From: Ruminococcus sp.
GTDB taxonomy: Bacteria > Bacillota > Clostridia > Lachnospirales > Lachnospiraceae
Assembly: GCA_023663085.1 (NCBI GenBank)
Contig: JAMPIB010000011.1
Span: 1 to 63,794, forward strand
Length of the DNA stretch: 63,794 nt
Direction: 5' to 3'
The notes beneath the pieces were generated by a model. It was not told the DNA's origin and ran no database searches. It saw nothing but the letters and a program-made list of their open reading frames with translations. Position numbers and translations under genes: made by a program. Below are positions 8,706 to 18,099 of the stretch, one piece after another. Position 1 is the stretch's first letter; the number at the start of each line of letters is the position of its first letter.

Positions 8706-9926
8706 CTACTCGTGTCTGAGCGCTTCGATAGGACTTAATTTCGCGGCTTTTCTGGCCGGATAAATTCCGAAAAAGAGGCCGACTGCCGAAGAGAAAAACG
8801 TTGCGCCGATAATCGTGGATGCCTGCGTCCTCGCGGTGACACCCACGATGGAACCTAACAGGTTGCCGCCCATAAGGCCAAGCACAATGCCGATCAGACC
8901 GCCTAAGAGCGTAATAATTGACGCTTCGGCCAGAAACTGTAACAATATGGAACCTGTTCTGGCGCCTAACGCCTTACGGATACCGATCTCTCTCGTCCGC
9001 TCGGTAACGGATACCAGCATGATATTCATAACGCCGATACCGCCGACCAGCAGCGATATCGCCGCCACAAGCGAGATGAACAGTGTCACGATTCCCAGAA
9101 TACTGTCGAACTGCGAAGTCATATCGGTAATGCTCTGTACAATGATCTGGCCCTCGCCGCGCACATCATATTTATTTTCCAGTACTTTGACCGCATTCTG
9201 CGCAACTTCTGTACAGTACTCGGTCGCCTCGGCAAAAATGACCATATCGCTGAATTCATCTATATAAAAATAGTAATCGTTTCCCATGACCGCCAGTGGC
9301 AGTTCGATACTGACATAAGAACTGGAACCGCTGTTGACAAAGCTCGTCGCGTTGTCTTCACGGATGCCGACGATCGTCAGTTCCTGCGAAATCCCATACA
9401 GAGTCAGTTCAAAACTTAAGCCTACGACATCTGTCGTGCCAAACATATTGACCGCGCTGCTTTCAGGTATAACGCATACGCGGTTGCCGCCTTCAGATTC
9501 CGCCCTTGTAAAATAGCGTCCTTTGATGATACCGCCGCCATTGGAAGAATAATACTGCAATCCTTCGTTTCCGGCCATAGCCTGCGCTTCAAAATTGCCT
9601 TTGGGTCCCTCCGCCGTCCCCCAGCCGCCCATAACGGGCGTAACGCCTTTGACATGCTCTACTTTTTCCATGATCAGATCAAAATCATCCAGCGTAAACC
9701 GCATCGTCGTACTCTCTAACGTCGTATCCAGATACAGTTCTATCAGGCCGCTGCCTATACTTTCCAGTTCATCATTGATCTGTCCCCGTACACCGTTTCC
9801 TATCGCCATGATCATGATAACGGAGGCGATACCGATGATGATACCCAGCATTGTCAAAACAGAACGGCCTTTACTGCTTTTGATATTCATCAGGGCAATC
9901 TTAATATATTCCCATATCTGTGCCAT
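8706..9926 (-). CDS. MacB-like ABC transporter permease
   Basis: A 406-residue permease with the FtsX/MacB topology: one N-terminal membrane helix (LTMLGIIIGIASVIMIMAIG), a large extracytoplasmic domain of about 220 residues and three C-terminal helices. The conserved block ERTREIGIRKALGA precedes helix 3 and the protein ends KLSPIEALRHE. It lacks an ATPase domain; that is encoded separately at 11415-12149. With the adaptor and ATPase it forms a tripartite-like MacAB or YknXYZ-type pump, a family that exports peptides, macrolides or toxins. The substrate cannot be told from sequence. Confidence 0.9.
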   Translation of the reverse strand: MAQIWEYIKIALMNIKSSKGRSVLTMLGIIIGIASVIMIMAIGNGVRGQINDELESIGSGLIELYLDTTLESTTMRFTLDDFDLIMEKVEHVKGVTPVMGGWGTAEGPKGNFEAQAMAGNEGLQYYSSNGGGIIKGRYFTRAESEGGNRVCVIPESSAVNMFGTTDVVGLSFELTLYGISQELTIVGIREDNATSFVNSGSSSYVSIELPLAVMGNDYYFYIDEFSDMVIFAEATEYCTEVAQNAVKVLENKYDVRGEGQIIVQSITDMTSQFDSILGIVTLFISLVAAISLLVGGIGVMNIMLVSVTERTREIGIRKALGARTGSILLQFLAEASIITLLGGLIGIVLGLMGGNLLGSIVGVTARTQASTIIGATFFSSAVGLFFGIYPARKAAKLSPIEALRHE

Positions 9927-9991
9927 CTTACCTGCCTATCTCCTTCCCCGTCTGTAAGCTGTGTCCGCAGACTATCTGTCTACATGCCTCT

Positions 9992-11431
9992 TTACTGCAT
10001 AGGGATGGCTGTTACCGCCATACCTTCTTCAAGACTCATGCCGACGCTGCTCACCACCTGATCGCCTTCTGCAAGGCCCTCTTTGACCTCACAGTACATG
10101 TCGGAAGAAATACCGGTCACAACATTTTTTCTGGCCAGAATGCCATTTTCCACCACATAAACAAATTCGCCGTCCTTATCGCTGTTGATCACTTCGACCG
10201 GTACAACCAGAGCCTGCTCGGCCAGTGCTGTATGTACTTTTACCTTGGCTTCTACCCCTAAAAAGATATCGGAATCCGGGTTATCTATCTGGATATCGAC
10301 GCCGACCACTGCCGCCCCGCTGGCATTCATCGTGGCCATACCATTTATTTTGGCCACTTTTCCCTGATAGGTATTACCGGCGATCGTCACTTCCGTTTCC
10401 TGTCCCACCGCTATTTTTTCCAGATCGTATTTGGAAACGGATATTTCTACTTTCACTTTCTCGGTACTCTCAAGCGTGACCATCTGTGTTCCCACTACAG
10501 GCGTACTGCCCTCTACTGCGGAAAGGGATGTGATAACGCCGTCAAAGTCCGCTGTTACGCCGCCTTCTACGTTTTCTATGGCCGTCAGCGTTTCTGTGGC
10601 ATTCATATTCTCTATCTGCGTGTTGGCAATTAACTGACTCTTACTGCCGCTGTCTAAAGACGCGCTTTCCGAGGCGCTCTTCTGGGATTTCATTTCCGCC
10701 TGATACTCTTTATAAGCGGCGATCTTATCCTGATATTCACTGATCTCATTCTGCCAGGCCTCGATCTGCTCGTTATGCTGCTGTTCGTATTGATTTAACT
10801 GGATCAGCTTCTGCAGATTCATATATTCTTCAGAATACGGCTGATCCGACCAGTCTAAGAGCGATATCTGTAAAAGCGCGCCTTCGTAGGCCAGCGCATC
10901 CTGTTTATCCGTGATCTTCTGCTGTAATTCCTGTACATAATTCTCGGAATCGGCGATCTGCTGTTCCAACACATCCAGATTGATATTGGCTTCTCCCAGC
11001 TCGCTGATATATTTATTTTCTTTTATCATGGAACTTTCATAGCCGCCCTCACTGGACTGTATCCTCAGTTCCGCCAGCGTTTTTTCATCAGCAAGCGCCG
11101 TCTCGTCATATGTATAGAGCAGCTGCCCCTTCTTAACGGTATCGCCCGCCGCCACGCTTACCTGTCCGATCTTGACCGCCACTTCTGAAAAGTAAGTCTT
11201 GACTTCCTCCGTCTTCACCGTACCGCTTGTACTGAGAAGCTGTTCCACATCATCCCGTACAACAGAAACGGTTTCTACCATAGGGGTCACATTCTGGGAT
11301 GCCAGGGAATTGAGTACGATGAATCCGACGATCACTACCGCCGCGACTCCCAGAATGGCCCTTTTTATAATCTTTTTCTTTTTTGCCTTATCCATGGGCG
11401 TCTTCTCTTTTTTTTCAGTCTTTTCTTTCAT
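9992..11431 (-). CDS. Efflux adaptor (MacA/HlyD family membrane-fusion protein)
   Basis: A 479-residue adaptor with a cytoplasmic basic start, one membrane helix (AILGVAAVVIVGFIVL), a biotinyl-lipoyl half-motif (VSVAAGDTVKKGQLLYTYD), a long coiled-coil hairpin of about 150 residues rich in Glu/Gln, the second lipoyl half (ADFDGVITSLSAVEG) and a beta-barrel region. In Gram-positive relatives such adaptors stand on the outer face of the membrane beside a MacB permease. Its 5' end overlaps the ATPase gene by 17 bases and the permease follows 65 bases downstream. Confidence 0.9.
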   Translation of the reverse strand: MKEKTEKKEKTPMDKAKKKKIIKRAILGVAAVVIVGFIVLNSLASQNVTPMVETVSVVRDDVEQLLSTSGTVKTEEVKTYFSEVAVKIGQVSVAAGDTVKKGQLLYTYDETALADEKTLAELRIQSSEGGYESSMIKENKYISELGEANINLDVLEQQIADSENYVQELQQKITDKQDALAYEGALLQISLLDWSDQPYSEEYMNLQKLIQLNQYEQQHNEQIEAWQNEISEYQDKIAAYKEYQAEMKSQKSASESASLDSGSKSQLIANTQIENMNATETLTAIENVEGGVTADFDGVITSLSAVEGSTPVVGTQMVTLESTEKVKVEISVSKYDLEKIAVGQETEVTIAGNTYQGKVAKINGMATMNASGAAVVGVDIQIDNPDSDIFLGVEAKVKVHTALAEQALVVPVEVINSDKDGEFVYVVENGILARKNVVTGISSDMYCEVKEGLAEGDQVVSSVGMSLEEGMAVTAIPMQ

Positions 11432-12149
11432 TTTCTTCTCCCCTCTCCGTTTCCGGCGCCATATTTATATTGCCCGAATCCTGCACGATCTTACCGTCGA
11501 TGATCTTAATGACCCGCTTCGCCTGAGAAGCGATCTCATTGTCATGAGTTATTAAAATGACAGTTCTTCCCTCTTCGTGAAGTTTTCGCAGTATTTCCAT
11601 GATTTCTTTACTTGACCCGGAATCCAGATTCCCGGTAGGTTCGTCGGCCAGAATCACAGGAGGAGCCTGCGCGATTGCTCTGGCGATCGCTACACGCTGC
11701 TGCTGCCCGCCGGACATCTCCGCAGGTTTATGTGTCTTTCTCTGGGAAAGTCCCACCTTATCGAGAGCGGCGTCCGCAAGCCGGAGCCGTTCTCTTTTGC
11801 CGACGCCTCTGTATATGAGCGGCAGTTCCACGTTTTCGAGCGCCGTCAGACCTGCGATCAGATTAAATCCCTGAAAAATAAAACCAATCTCCTTATTTCT
11901 GACATCCGATAATTCATTGTCACTCATGTGCGACACATCCTGTCCATGCAGATAATAGTCCCCACTGGTCGGCACATCCAGACAGCCCAACATATTCATT
12001 AACGTAGACTTGCCGGAACCCGACTGCCCGATAATGGCCACAAACTCGTTTTCATCAATCGTCAGACTGACATGGTCTAAGGCTTTTACCTCATTCTCGC
12101 CGGGATTATAAATCTTACAGATGTCGTGAATTTCGACTAATGCACTCAT
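11415..12149 (-). CDS. ABC transporter ATP-binding protein of the MacAB-like pump
   Basis: A 244-residue ATPase with Walker [11 protein letters not shown]-loop IFQGFNLI, signature [16 protein letters not shown], Walker [10 protein letters not shown] and H-loop ITHD, closest in style to LolD/MacB ATPases. The ATG at 12149 fits the family start MSALVEI better than the TTG at 12173; AAAGGA lies about 11 bases upstream. It is the first gene of a three-gene operon with the adaptor and permease. Direct-repeat boxes upstream (12296-12338) may be its control site. Confidence 0.92.
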   Translation of the reverse strand: MSALVEIHDICKIYNPGENEVKALDHVSLTIDENEFVAIIGQSGSGKSTLMNMLGCLDVPTSGDYYLHGQDVSHMSDNELSDVRNKEIGFIFQGFNLIAGLTALENVELPLIYRGVGKRERLRLADAALDKVGLSQRKTHKPAEMSGGQQQRVAIARAIAQAPPVILADEPTGNLDSGSSKEIMEILRKLHEEGRTVILITHDNEIASQAKRVIKIIDGKIVQDSGNINMAPETERGEENERKD

Positions 12150-12295
12150 AAAGGGGCGTTTCCTTTCTTCCAAATGTTTTTTTATTATACCATCTATAAC
12201 GTTCCAGACCCATTAAATATCTTCAAATAATTTCTTAAATTTTCCATAAATTTTTCAGAAAACTTTCGGACACAGGAAAAATATAGCATCCAAAT

Positions 12296-12338
12296 CTTAA
12301 TCTCAATCTGTCCAAACCTTAATTTAATCTTAATTCTG
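12296..12338. promoter_or_regulatory. Direct-repeat region resembling OmpR-family regulator sites
   Basis: The 229-base gap between the BceB-like gene and the MacAB-like operon holds repeated TTAAG/TTAAT boxes: CTTAATCT at 12296-12303 and CCTTAATTTAATCTTAATT at 12317-12335. Direct repeats with about one helical turn spacing are the usual target of OmpR-type response regulators. The adjacent BceR-like regulator is a natural candidate, but this is inference. Confidence 0.35.
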
Positions 12339-12378
12339 AACCCAGTCTAACCTTTCCCGGATTTTATCTCCGGCATTT

Positions 12379-14373
12379 CTACCGGTCAACGATCCTGTAG
12401 TATGTCCTGGCGGTCATCAGATAGGCTATGGCGTAAACAACGGTAAAAACAGCGGTCGTACCGACGGTACATTTTATCATGAGGTCTTTATTAAGAAAAT
12501 AAAACGTGCCCATAAGTTTGTTGAGCATGACCATCCCGACTGCGGTATGCGCCATTGCGCCAACGAGCGGGAGTCCGAAAACGCAGAGTATCTGCCTGTG
12601 TATGGTGTTTTTAATTTCGTCCTCACCCATGCCGACTTTTTTCATAATGGAAAAGCCGCCCTGATCTTCATAGCCTTCCGAAATCTGCTTATAATACATG
12701 ATGATGATCAGACACAGGAAAAAGACAAGGCCAAATATCACGCCGATAAATAAAAGACTGCCATACATGGAATACTCGTCTCTTCTGGCATATAAGCTGT
12801 CATGGCCGGCCGCAAAACCCGGCTGCGTCTCACACCATTTGACAAAATCTGCAATAAAAGCCTCGCGCTCATCCTCATCGCCAGCCAGCGAAACGCTCAC
12901 TCTCTGTCTGCCGCTCCTTAAAAAGGATGCCATATCCTCCACGCCGTTTCGCTCCGCCCAGGCGCCGACAAATTCATCTCTGCACGCTATATCGCGCACG
13001 ACGATCACATAAGTGGAAGGATCCTTGTCCTGTTCAAACTTTGGATAAGGATACAATTTCTGTACTTCCTTTTTAATATCAGCCTTAACGCCCATAAAGT
13101 CAAGCGATTTATAATTAAAATCCACACCGTTCGTATATAATAATATTTCTTCTCTATCCAGCGTTTCCTGACTGTCGGTCAGTTTTTCATATTCTGCCAG
13201 TGTCATCAAAATAACTGTATAATTTTGCGCGTCATACCCGGTCTGTGCCAGTCCGAAGCAGTTTTCCTCTTTTGAACATTTAAGAGAAAGAGAATCATAG
13301 ACATCAACTCTCCGCACATTTACATCATGATTTTTTTCCAATGTAAGCAGTTTCTCCTGCGCATATTCGGCGTAGAGACTGTCCTCGTTAAACTCTGCTA
13401 TCACATCATACGGATGCAGATAGTCCGAAACCTCCTCCATTCCGAACCCCACAACAAACGTACAGATCAACGTGATCAGGGTCATCGTGGAAAAAATACA
13501 GATATTGGACAGGCCCGCCGCATTTTTCTTCATCCGGTAAAACATACCGGAAATTGTAATGAAATTGTCAGCTTTATAATACAATTTTTTATTCTGCCGC
13601 AGCAGTTTAAAAAACAATACGGTTCCCGAAGTAAAAATAAAATAAGTCCCGATGACGACCAGAAACACCGCTTTAAAAAAGTTGATAAAAAGCATGGAAT
13701 CCGCTCTGGCTCTGATGGCCGCTGCATAGCCCGCCGCCAGGATCACACAGCCGGCAAGCGCCCATATGGGCAGAAGACGCGGTTCTTTCTCCCCTTTTTG
13801 GCCTGCGGCAAGCAGTTGTGTCCCTCTCGCTTTGCCGATCTCCCAAAGCTGACATATGCAATTAATTAAAAAAATGACGCCAAAGCAGGCCAATGTATCT
13901 ACAAAAGGCTGTAAGGAAAATGTAAACTCTACATCCAGAGGCAGCGAACTTATTTTCAAAAGAATCATAAATAATAACCTGGCCAGTACGGTTCCGAAAA
14001 GGATGCCGCCCGCCGTTATCACCACATACAGCATGATATTTTCCAAAAAGAGCATTATGCCGATATGCACCTTTTCCAGACCGAGCAGGTTATAGAGCCC
14101 AAGTTCTTTCTTGCGCCTCTTATTGATAAAACTGCCCGCATAAAATAAGAAGAGCCAGAGGATGATAAAAAGCAGCACTTTTCCTATCGCCATAAAGACT
14201 ATGGCATACGGCGCATAAGGCAGTTCATGGGCCAGATCGTTATATTGGATCGAAGAAAAAACAAAGAAAACAAACACAGAAAAAACCCCGGCCACGATAT
14301 ACGGATAGTAGACCATACCGTTGGCGGTGATCCCTTTAAAGGCCATTTGGGGCAGAATCTTCCACTTTTTCAT
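12379..14373 (-). CDS. BceB-like antimicrobial-peptide ABC transporter permease
   Basis: A 664-residue FtsX-type permease with about ten membrane helices and a large extracytoplasmic domain (roughly residues 310-530) between helices 7 and 8, the layout of BceB/VraG proteins. KKELGLYNLLGLEK after helix 2 is the family-typical coupling segment. BceAB transporters free the lipid II cycle from bacitracin, lantibiotics or similar peptides and pass a flux signal to their histidine kinase. It overlaps the ATPase gene by 4 bases (ATGA). Confidence 0.92.
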   Translation of the reverse strand: MKKWKILPQMAFKGITANGMVYYPYIVAGVFSVFVFFVFSSIQYNDLAHELPYAPYAIVFMAIGKVLLFIILWLFLFYAGSFINKRRKKELGLYNLLGLEKVHIGIMLFLENIMLYVVITAGGILFGTVLARLLFMILLKISSLPLDVEFTFSLQPFVDTLACFGVIFLINCICQLWEIGKARGTQLLAAGQKGEKEPRLLPIWALAGCVILAAGYAAAIRARADSMLFINFFKAVFLVVIGTYFIFTSGTVLFFKLLRQNKKLYYKADNFITISGMFYRMKKNAAGLSNICIFSTMTLITLICTFVVGFGMEEVSDYLHPYDVIAEFNEDSLYAEYAQEKLLTLEKNHDVNVRRVDVYDSLSLKCSKEENCFGLAQTGYDAQNYTVILMTLAEYEKLTDSQETLDREEILLYTNGVDFNYKSLDFMGVKADIKKEVQKLYPYPKFEQDKDPSTYVIVVRDIACRDEFVGAWAERNGVEDMASFLRSGRQRVSVSLAGDEDEREAFIADFVKWCETQPGFAAGHDSLYARRDEYSMYGSLLFIGVIFGLVFFLCLIIIMYYKQISEGYEDQGGFSIMKKVGMGEDEIKNTIHRQILCVFGLPLVGAMAHTAVGMVMLNKLMGTFYFLNKDLMIKCTVGTTAVFTVVYAIAYLMTARTYYRIVDR

Positions 14374-15140
14374 GACTGATGCTCTCCTTTCTCCGTCTGC
14401 AGAACAGTAAGCGCGTCAGAGATCATCCTGTACATGGCCTCTTTGCTCTGGTCGCCGCGATAAATCTGGTGAAATACACAGCCATCTTTGATAAAAAGGA
14501 CACGTCCCGCATGACTGGCGGCCTGAATGCTGTGCGTCACCATAAGGATTGTCTGTCCCTCGGTATTGACCTCTTCAAAGAGTTTTAACAGCCTGCCCGA
14601 AGCTCTGGAATCCAGTGCGCCCGTCGGCTCGTCAGCCAGTATCATATCCGGCCCGGTTATTAACGCCCGGCAGACCGCCGCCCGCTGTTTCTGGCCGCCG
14701 GAAACTTCATAGGGGTATTTTTCCAGAATATCCGTGATAGAAAGCCTCGCAGCCAACGGTCTGATGCGATTCTCCATCTCCGCATAATCCTTCCCCGAAA
14801 GCACTAACGGCAGAAATATATTATCTTTTATGGAAAGCGTATCCAGCAGATTAAAATCCTGAAATACGAAGCCAAGATGCTCTCTTCTGAAAGCGCACAG
14901 AGCCTTCTGCCTGACTTCCACGAGATTTTGTCCCCGTAAAAAGACCTGTCCGCTCGTGGCCTTATCCAGAGAGGCCAGAATGTTTAATAACGTCGTCTTT
15001 CCGGAGCCGGACTCTCCCATGATCGCTACGAACTCGCCTTCCTCCACCGAAAAATTGACGTCATTTAATGCCTGCACCTTCACGGTGCCAAAATGTGTCG
15101 TATAGACTTTTTTGATATTTTTTACTTCCAAAATCGCCAT
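14370..15140 (-). CDS. BceA-like ABC transporter ATP-binding protein
   Basis: A 256-residue ATPase with Walker A GESGSGKTT, Q-loop VFQDFNLLD, signature VSGGQKQRAAVCRALI and Walker [10 protein letters not shown]. The ATG at 15140 is chosen since GGAG sits 9 bases upstream; the ATG at 15149 directly abuts the same GGAG. It is translationally coupled to the BceB-like permease. A hairpin with a U-rich tail separates it from the kinase gene upstream, so regulator-kinase and transporter transcripts may be partly uncoupled. Confidence 0.93.
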   Translation of the reverse strand: MAILEVKNIKKVYTTHFGTVKVQALNDVNFSVEEGEFVAIMGESGSGKTTLLNILASLDKATSGQVFLRGQNLVEVRQKALCAFRREHLGFVFQDFNLLDTLSIKDNIFLPLVLSGKDYAEMENRIRPLAARLSITDILEKYPYEVSGGQKQRAAVCRALITGPDMILADEPTGALDSRASGRLLKLFEEVNTEGQTILMVTHSIQAASHAGRVLFIKDGCVFHQIYRGDQSKEAMYRMISDALTVLQTEKGEHQS

Positions 15141-15190
15141 AACTCTCATCTCCTGTTCTTTTTTCAGATAAGTCTCTGGAAAAAGAATAA

Positions 15191-15233
15191 AACAAAGGGA
15201 AATGCCCTGCCATCGATTCGGCTTACATTTCCC
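15191..15233 (-). terminator. Terminator or attenuator between kinase and BceA-like genes
   Basis: GGGAAATG (15197-15204) and CATTTCCC (15226-15233) form an 8-bp perfect stem. On the minus strand it is followed by TTTGTTTTATTC, and on the plus strand by GTTTTTTTC, so it could work in both directions. No plus-strand gene ends here. Confidence 0.55.
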
Positions 15234-15248
15234 GTTTTTTTCTTACAT

Positions 15249-16301
15249 TTATGTCACATTGGCCCGCGCAAAGCCGAGTATCACTTTTGTGCCCTGCCCG
15301 ACCTGTGATTCCACGCGGATCGTATGCGAAAGTCTGTCCATGATCTGTTTACACAGATACAGGCCGATACCCGTGGATTTTTTGTCAACGCGTCCGTTAT
15401 AGCCGGTATAACCCTTCTCAAAAATACGCGGCAGGTCCTCGCTGCGGATACCGATCCCGCTGTCTTCTATCACCACAAAGGAGGCTTCTTTATCCGACCC
15501 GTCCTGTATCTTTTCGCCGTTTTCGTCAAGTCCGTAGATCATTATCTGCCCCTCGGACGTATATTTGAGCGCGTTAGAAAGTATCTGTTCCATTACAAAA
15601 GTAAGCCACTTCTCATCCGTCACCGCATGGGCTGAAAATTTTTCCAGTGTGAAGCCAAGACCGCTGCCGATAAACAAAATGGCATACTTTTTCACCGCTT
15701 TGCGGATAATTTCTGAAATATCCTCTTCCTTAAAAAGATAATCCGATGACAGGCTCTCCAGTCTCGCGTATTGAAGCGCCATTTCCGCATACTGTTCTAT
15801 CTTAAACAGTTCTTCCAACGGCTGTTTTTCATCCTGTAACAACAATCGCAGCGCCGCAATGGGCGTTTTGATCTGATGCGTCCACATCGTGTAATAGTCT
15901 TCCATATCGCGCCTTGCGGCATCATATTCGGAAATCATCTTCCGTGTTTCCGTCTCGGTCTTTTCCAGCAGTTCCTGATACAGTTTCCCGGTATATGCGC
16001 CGCCGGAAACACCAGCATAAGAAAGATTATCCGCTAAAAAAACAGCCCTCTCGCCGTTTTTATACAGTGCCTCCAAAAGCAGTTTACATTTCCTGCGGTA
16101 AGCGGCATAATCCCAGGCGCCGTATACCGCGCCCAGAAAAGCAATGATGATCGCCGCATATGAGATATCAATCAATACTTCATAACCGTAAAGACCCGCA
16201 AGCCCCAGAAAAACAGCGACAATAGCGCCGTAAATGACGACCGCTTTCAGATGTTCTTTCAGATATGCTGCTAAAATAGTACCTTCCTGCTTTTTCAACA
16301 T
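15249..16301 (-). CDS. BceS-like intramembrane-sensing histidine kinase
   Basis: A 350-residue kinase with two N-terminal membrane helices (about residues 19-56) and almost no extracellular loop, as in kinases that sense through a BceAB transporter. The phosphoacceptor H-box is YTMWTHQIKTPIAALRL. N-box QILSNALKYT, G1 IEDSGIGI and G2 STGIGLYLCK are intact. It overlaps the response regulator gene by 7 bases. Confidence 0.93.
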   Translation of the reverse strand: MLKKQEGTILAAYLKEHLKAVVIYGAIVAVFLGLAGLYGYEVLIDISYAAIIIAFLGAVYGAWDYAAYRRKCKLLLEALYKNGERAVFLADNLSYAGVSGGAYTGKLYQELLEKTETETRKMISEYDAARRDMEDYYTMWTHQIKTPIAALRLLLQDEKQPLEELFKIEQYAEMALQYARLESLSSDYLFKEEDISEIIRKAVKKYAILFIGSGLGFTLEKFSAHAVTDEKWLTFVMEQILSNALKYTSEGQIMIYGLDENGEKIQDGSDKEASFVVIEDSGIGIRSEDLPRIFEKGYTGYNGRVDKKSTGIGLYLCKQIMDRLSHTIRVESQVGQGTKVILGFARANVT

Positions 16302-16999
16302 AATCCCATACCTTCTTGGCCGGATCGCCGGTTCAGTTGATAGCCTACGCCTTTTTTTGTCATGATAAAGTCCTTTAAACCGCCCTCCTCCAATACTTTC
16401 CGCAGGCGGTTGACATTGACTGTCAGCGTATTGTCATCCACAAAGCATTCATTATCCCACAGACGTTTCATGATATTGTCTCTGGAAACGATATTCCCGG
16501 CCTGCTCGAAAAGAATCTGCAGGATACGGAACTCATTTTTGGACAGTTCTATTCTTTTTCCCTCAAAAACAAGCGACATATCCGCCATATTCAAGATCAC
16601 GCCCTCGTACTCCAGCACGGAAGAGGCGCCCGTAAAAGCGTATGTCCTGCGCAAAATGGCCTGCACCTTGGCCGACAGGACTTCCAGGTCAAAGGGTTTG
16701 GAGATAAAATCATCCCCGCCCATATTGACCGCCATCACGATATTCATGTTATCAGAAGCCGAAGAGATAAAGACAATGGGCACCTGAGATATTTTTCTGA
16801 TCTCTGCGCACCAGTAATAGCCGTTATAAAAAGGCAGACCGATATCCATGAGTACCAGATGCGGTTCAAATCCGGTAAAATCGGATAAAACCGCCGAAAA
16901 ATCTGCGACGGTCTTTATCACATATCCCCATTTTGTTAAATGTTCGCCGGCCAGAGACGCGATGACCGGGTCATCTTCCACCAACAGTATTCGGTACAC
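16295..16999 (-). CDS. BceR-like OmpR-family response regulator
   Basis: A 234-residue regulator starting YRILLVEDDP with the receiver acidic pair, phosphoacceptor Asp in HLVLMDIGLP, conserved Lys in DDFISKPFD, and a winged-helix effector domain (ELSKNEFRILQILFEQAGNIVSRD, TLTVNVNRLRKVL). I choose the GTG at 16999 because GGGAGG lies 8 bases upstream; the ATG at 17023 would add eight unusual residues. Its start lies inside the 3' end of ribU (29-base overlap), so some expression may come from the FMN-riboswitch transcript. Confidence 0.9.
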   Translation of the reverse strand: MYRILLVEDDPVIASLAGEHLTKWGYVIKTVADFSAVLSDFTGFEPHLVLMDIGLPFYNGYYWCAEIRKISQVPIVFISSASDNMNIVMAVNMGGDDFISKPFDLEVLSAKVQAILRRTYAFTGASSVLEYEGVILNMADMSLVFEGKRIELSKNEFRILQILFEQAGNIVSRDNIMKRLWDNECFVDDNTLTVNVNRLRKVLEEGGLKDFIMTKKGVGYQLNRRSGQEGMGLC

Positions 17000-17741
17000 G
17001 ACGTCTGCCTCCCACTTTACCATCGTCTTTTAATATTGGACTGAGTGATTTATAAATTAATAAAGTGACAATCGACACGCTGGCTCCTTTAATGAGATTG
17101 AGCGGCGCTACCGCAAAACATACGAAACTGGTGATATCCGTAATCGCTCCATTGATCTCGGTTCCCATACCGATCAGCGCCTCTATGGGCATCCCGTATA
17201 ACTGCGCGAATTTCGGGAGCAGATAGACAGCGTTAAAGGCTGTTCCAAAGATCGTCAGACATATCGTGCCAACAATACAGCTTATAATAGCGGTCTTTTT
17301 ACTCTTACGAAGCAGATAGATACAGGAGGCCGGCAGGATAAAGCTGCATCCTACGGCAAAGTTCGCCAGTTCGCCTACAAAAGCGGTAGACGTCGATTTG
17401 AATAACAGTTTGAGAACTATTTTACAAAATTCGATCATCACACCCGCCACAGGCCCGAAGGCGAAAGCTGCGATCAGCGCCGGCAGTTCGCTGAAATCCA
17501 GTTTATAAAAGCCGGGCGCAAAAGGCATCGGTATCTCAAAGAGCATCAAAACAGCCGAGATAGCGGAAAACATACCGATCATGGCAATTTTTCTCGTACT
17601 TAAGATACGCTCCGTCTGTTCCTTTTTCTTAGCCGCCAGTTTCTCCGCAGCATAGGCAAGTAGAAACAACGCTATGACCACCGCCAGAAACTCCAATACA
17701 AACACGACATTTTCCTGAATGTTCTCCCACAATCCACTCAT
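16971..17741 (-). CDS. ribU: Riboflavin ECF transporter S component RibU
   Basis: A 256-residue membrane protein of the RibU family: KIAMIGMFSAISAVLMLFEIPMPFAPGFYKLDFSELPALIAAF is the conserved substrate-binding core, read here at about residues 50-95. It carries an extra N-terminal helix of about 30 residues before the usual start. An FMN riboswitch precedes it, which supports the substrate. The C-terminal tail (GGRRRVPNTVGGR) is unusual and is encoded in the overlap with the response regulator gene. RibU works with a shared EcfAAT energising module, which is not in this window. Confidence 0.93.
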   Translation of the reverse strand: MSGLWENIQENVVFVLEFLAVVIALFLLAYAAEKLAAKKKEQTERILSTRKIAMIGMFSAISAVLMLFEIPMPFAPGFYKLDFSELPALIAAFAFGPVAGVMIEFCKIVLKLLFKSTSTAFVGELANFAVGCSFILPASCIYLLRKSKKTAIISCIVGTICLTIFGTAFNAVYLLPKFAQLYGMPIEALIGMGTEINGAITDITSFVCFAVAPLNLIKGASVSIVTLLIYKSLSPILKDDGKVGGRRRVPNTVGGR

Positions 17742-17828
17742 TTTTCTTTTCCTCCATTTTCATCAAATTTGTCATATTATTAATATGTTGATAAAAGGAA
17801 GATCTTCTTCGCGCATTTCCTGCTCATT

Positions 17829-17863
17829 AAGAAATCCCCAGATATAAAGTATCCGGGGATTTT
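17829..17863 (-). terminator. Terminator hairpin of the FMN riboswitch
   Basis: AATCCCCAGATA (17833-17844) pairs with TATCCGGGGATT (17850-17861) over about 12 bp with one wobble. On the minus strand the stem is followed by TTTCTTAATG. It lies between the aptamer and ribU and would form when FMN is bound, ending transcription. Confidence 0.65.
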
Positions 17864-17884
17864 GTAACGACATACAAAATGCAG

Positions 17885-18040
17885 TTCCTTCTTTCATCCA
17901 GACTTTACTGTTGGTTACGGATTCACACCGTATCAGCCGATCATAAATTATGACACCACTGTCACAACTGCCTATGACCGGGTCGTGGACTCGCCCGTTC
18001 GGACATCACCACCAGTAGGGAATTTCACCCAACCCCGAAG
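17885..18040 (-). promoter_or_regulatory. FMN riboswitch (RFN element)
   Basis: The minus strand shows the conserved RFN blocks in order: GGGGTTGGGTGAAATTCCC, CTACTGGTGGTGATGTC, GAGTCCACGACCCGGT, GGTGTGAATCCGTAACC and AAGTCTGGATGAAAGAAGG. It sits directly upstream of the terminator and ribU. High FMN should switch off uptake of riboflavin. Confidence 0.95.
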
Positions 18041-18099
18041 AACTTACTTTTATTATATCTGCTATTGTAATACGATGTTTGATAAAACGCAAGCCCTTT

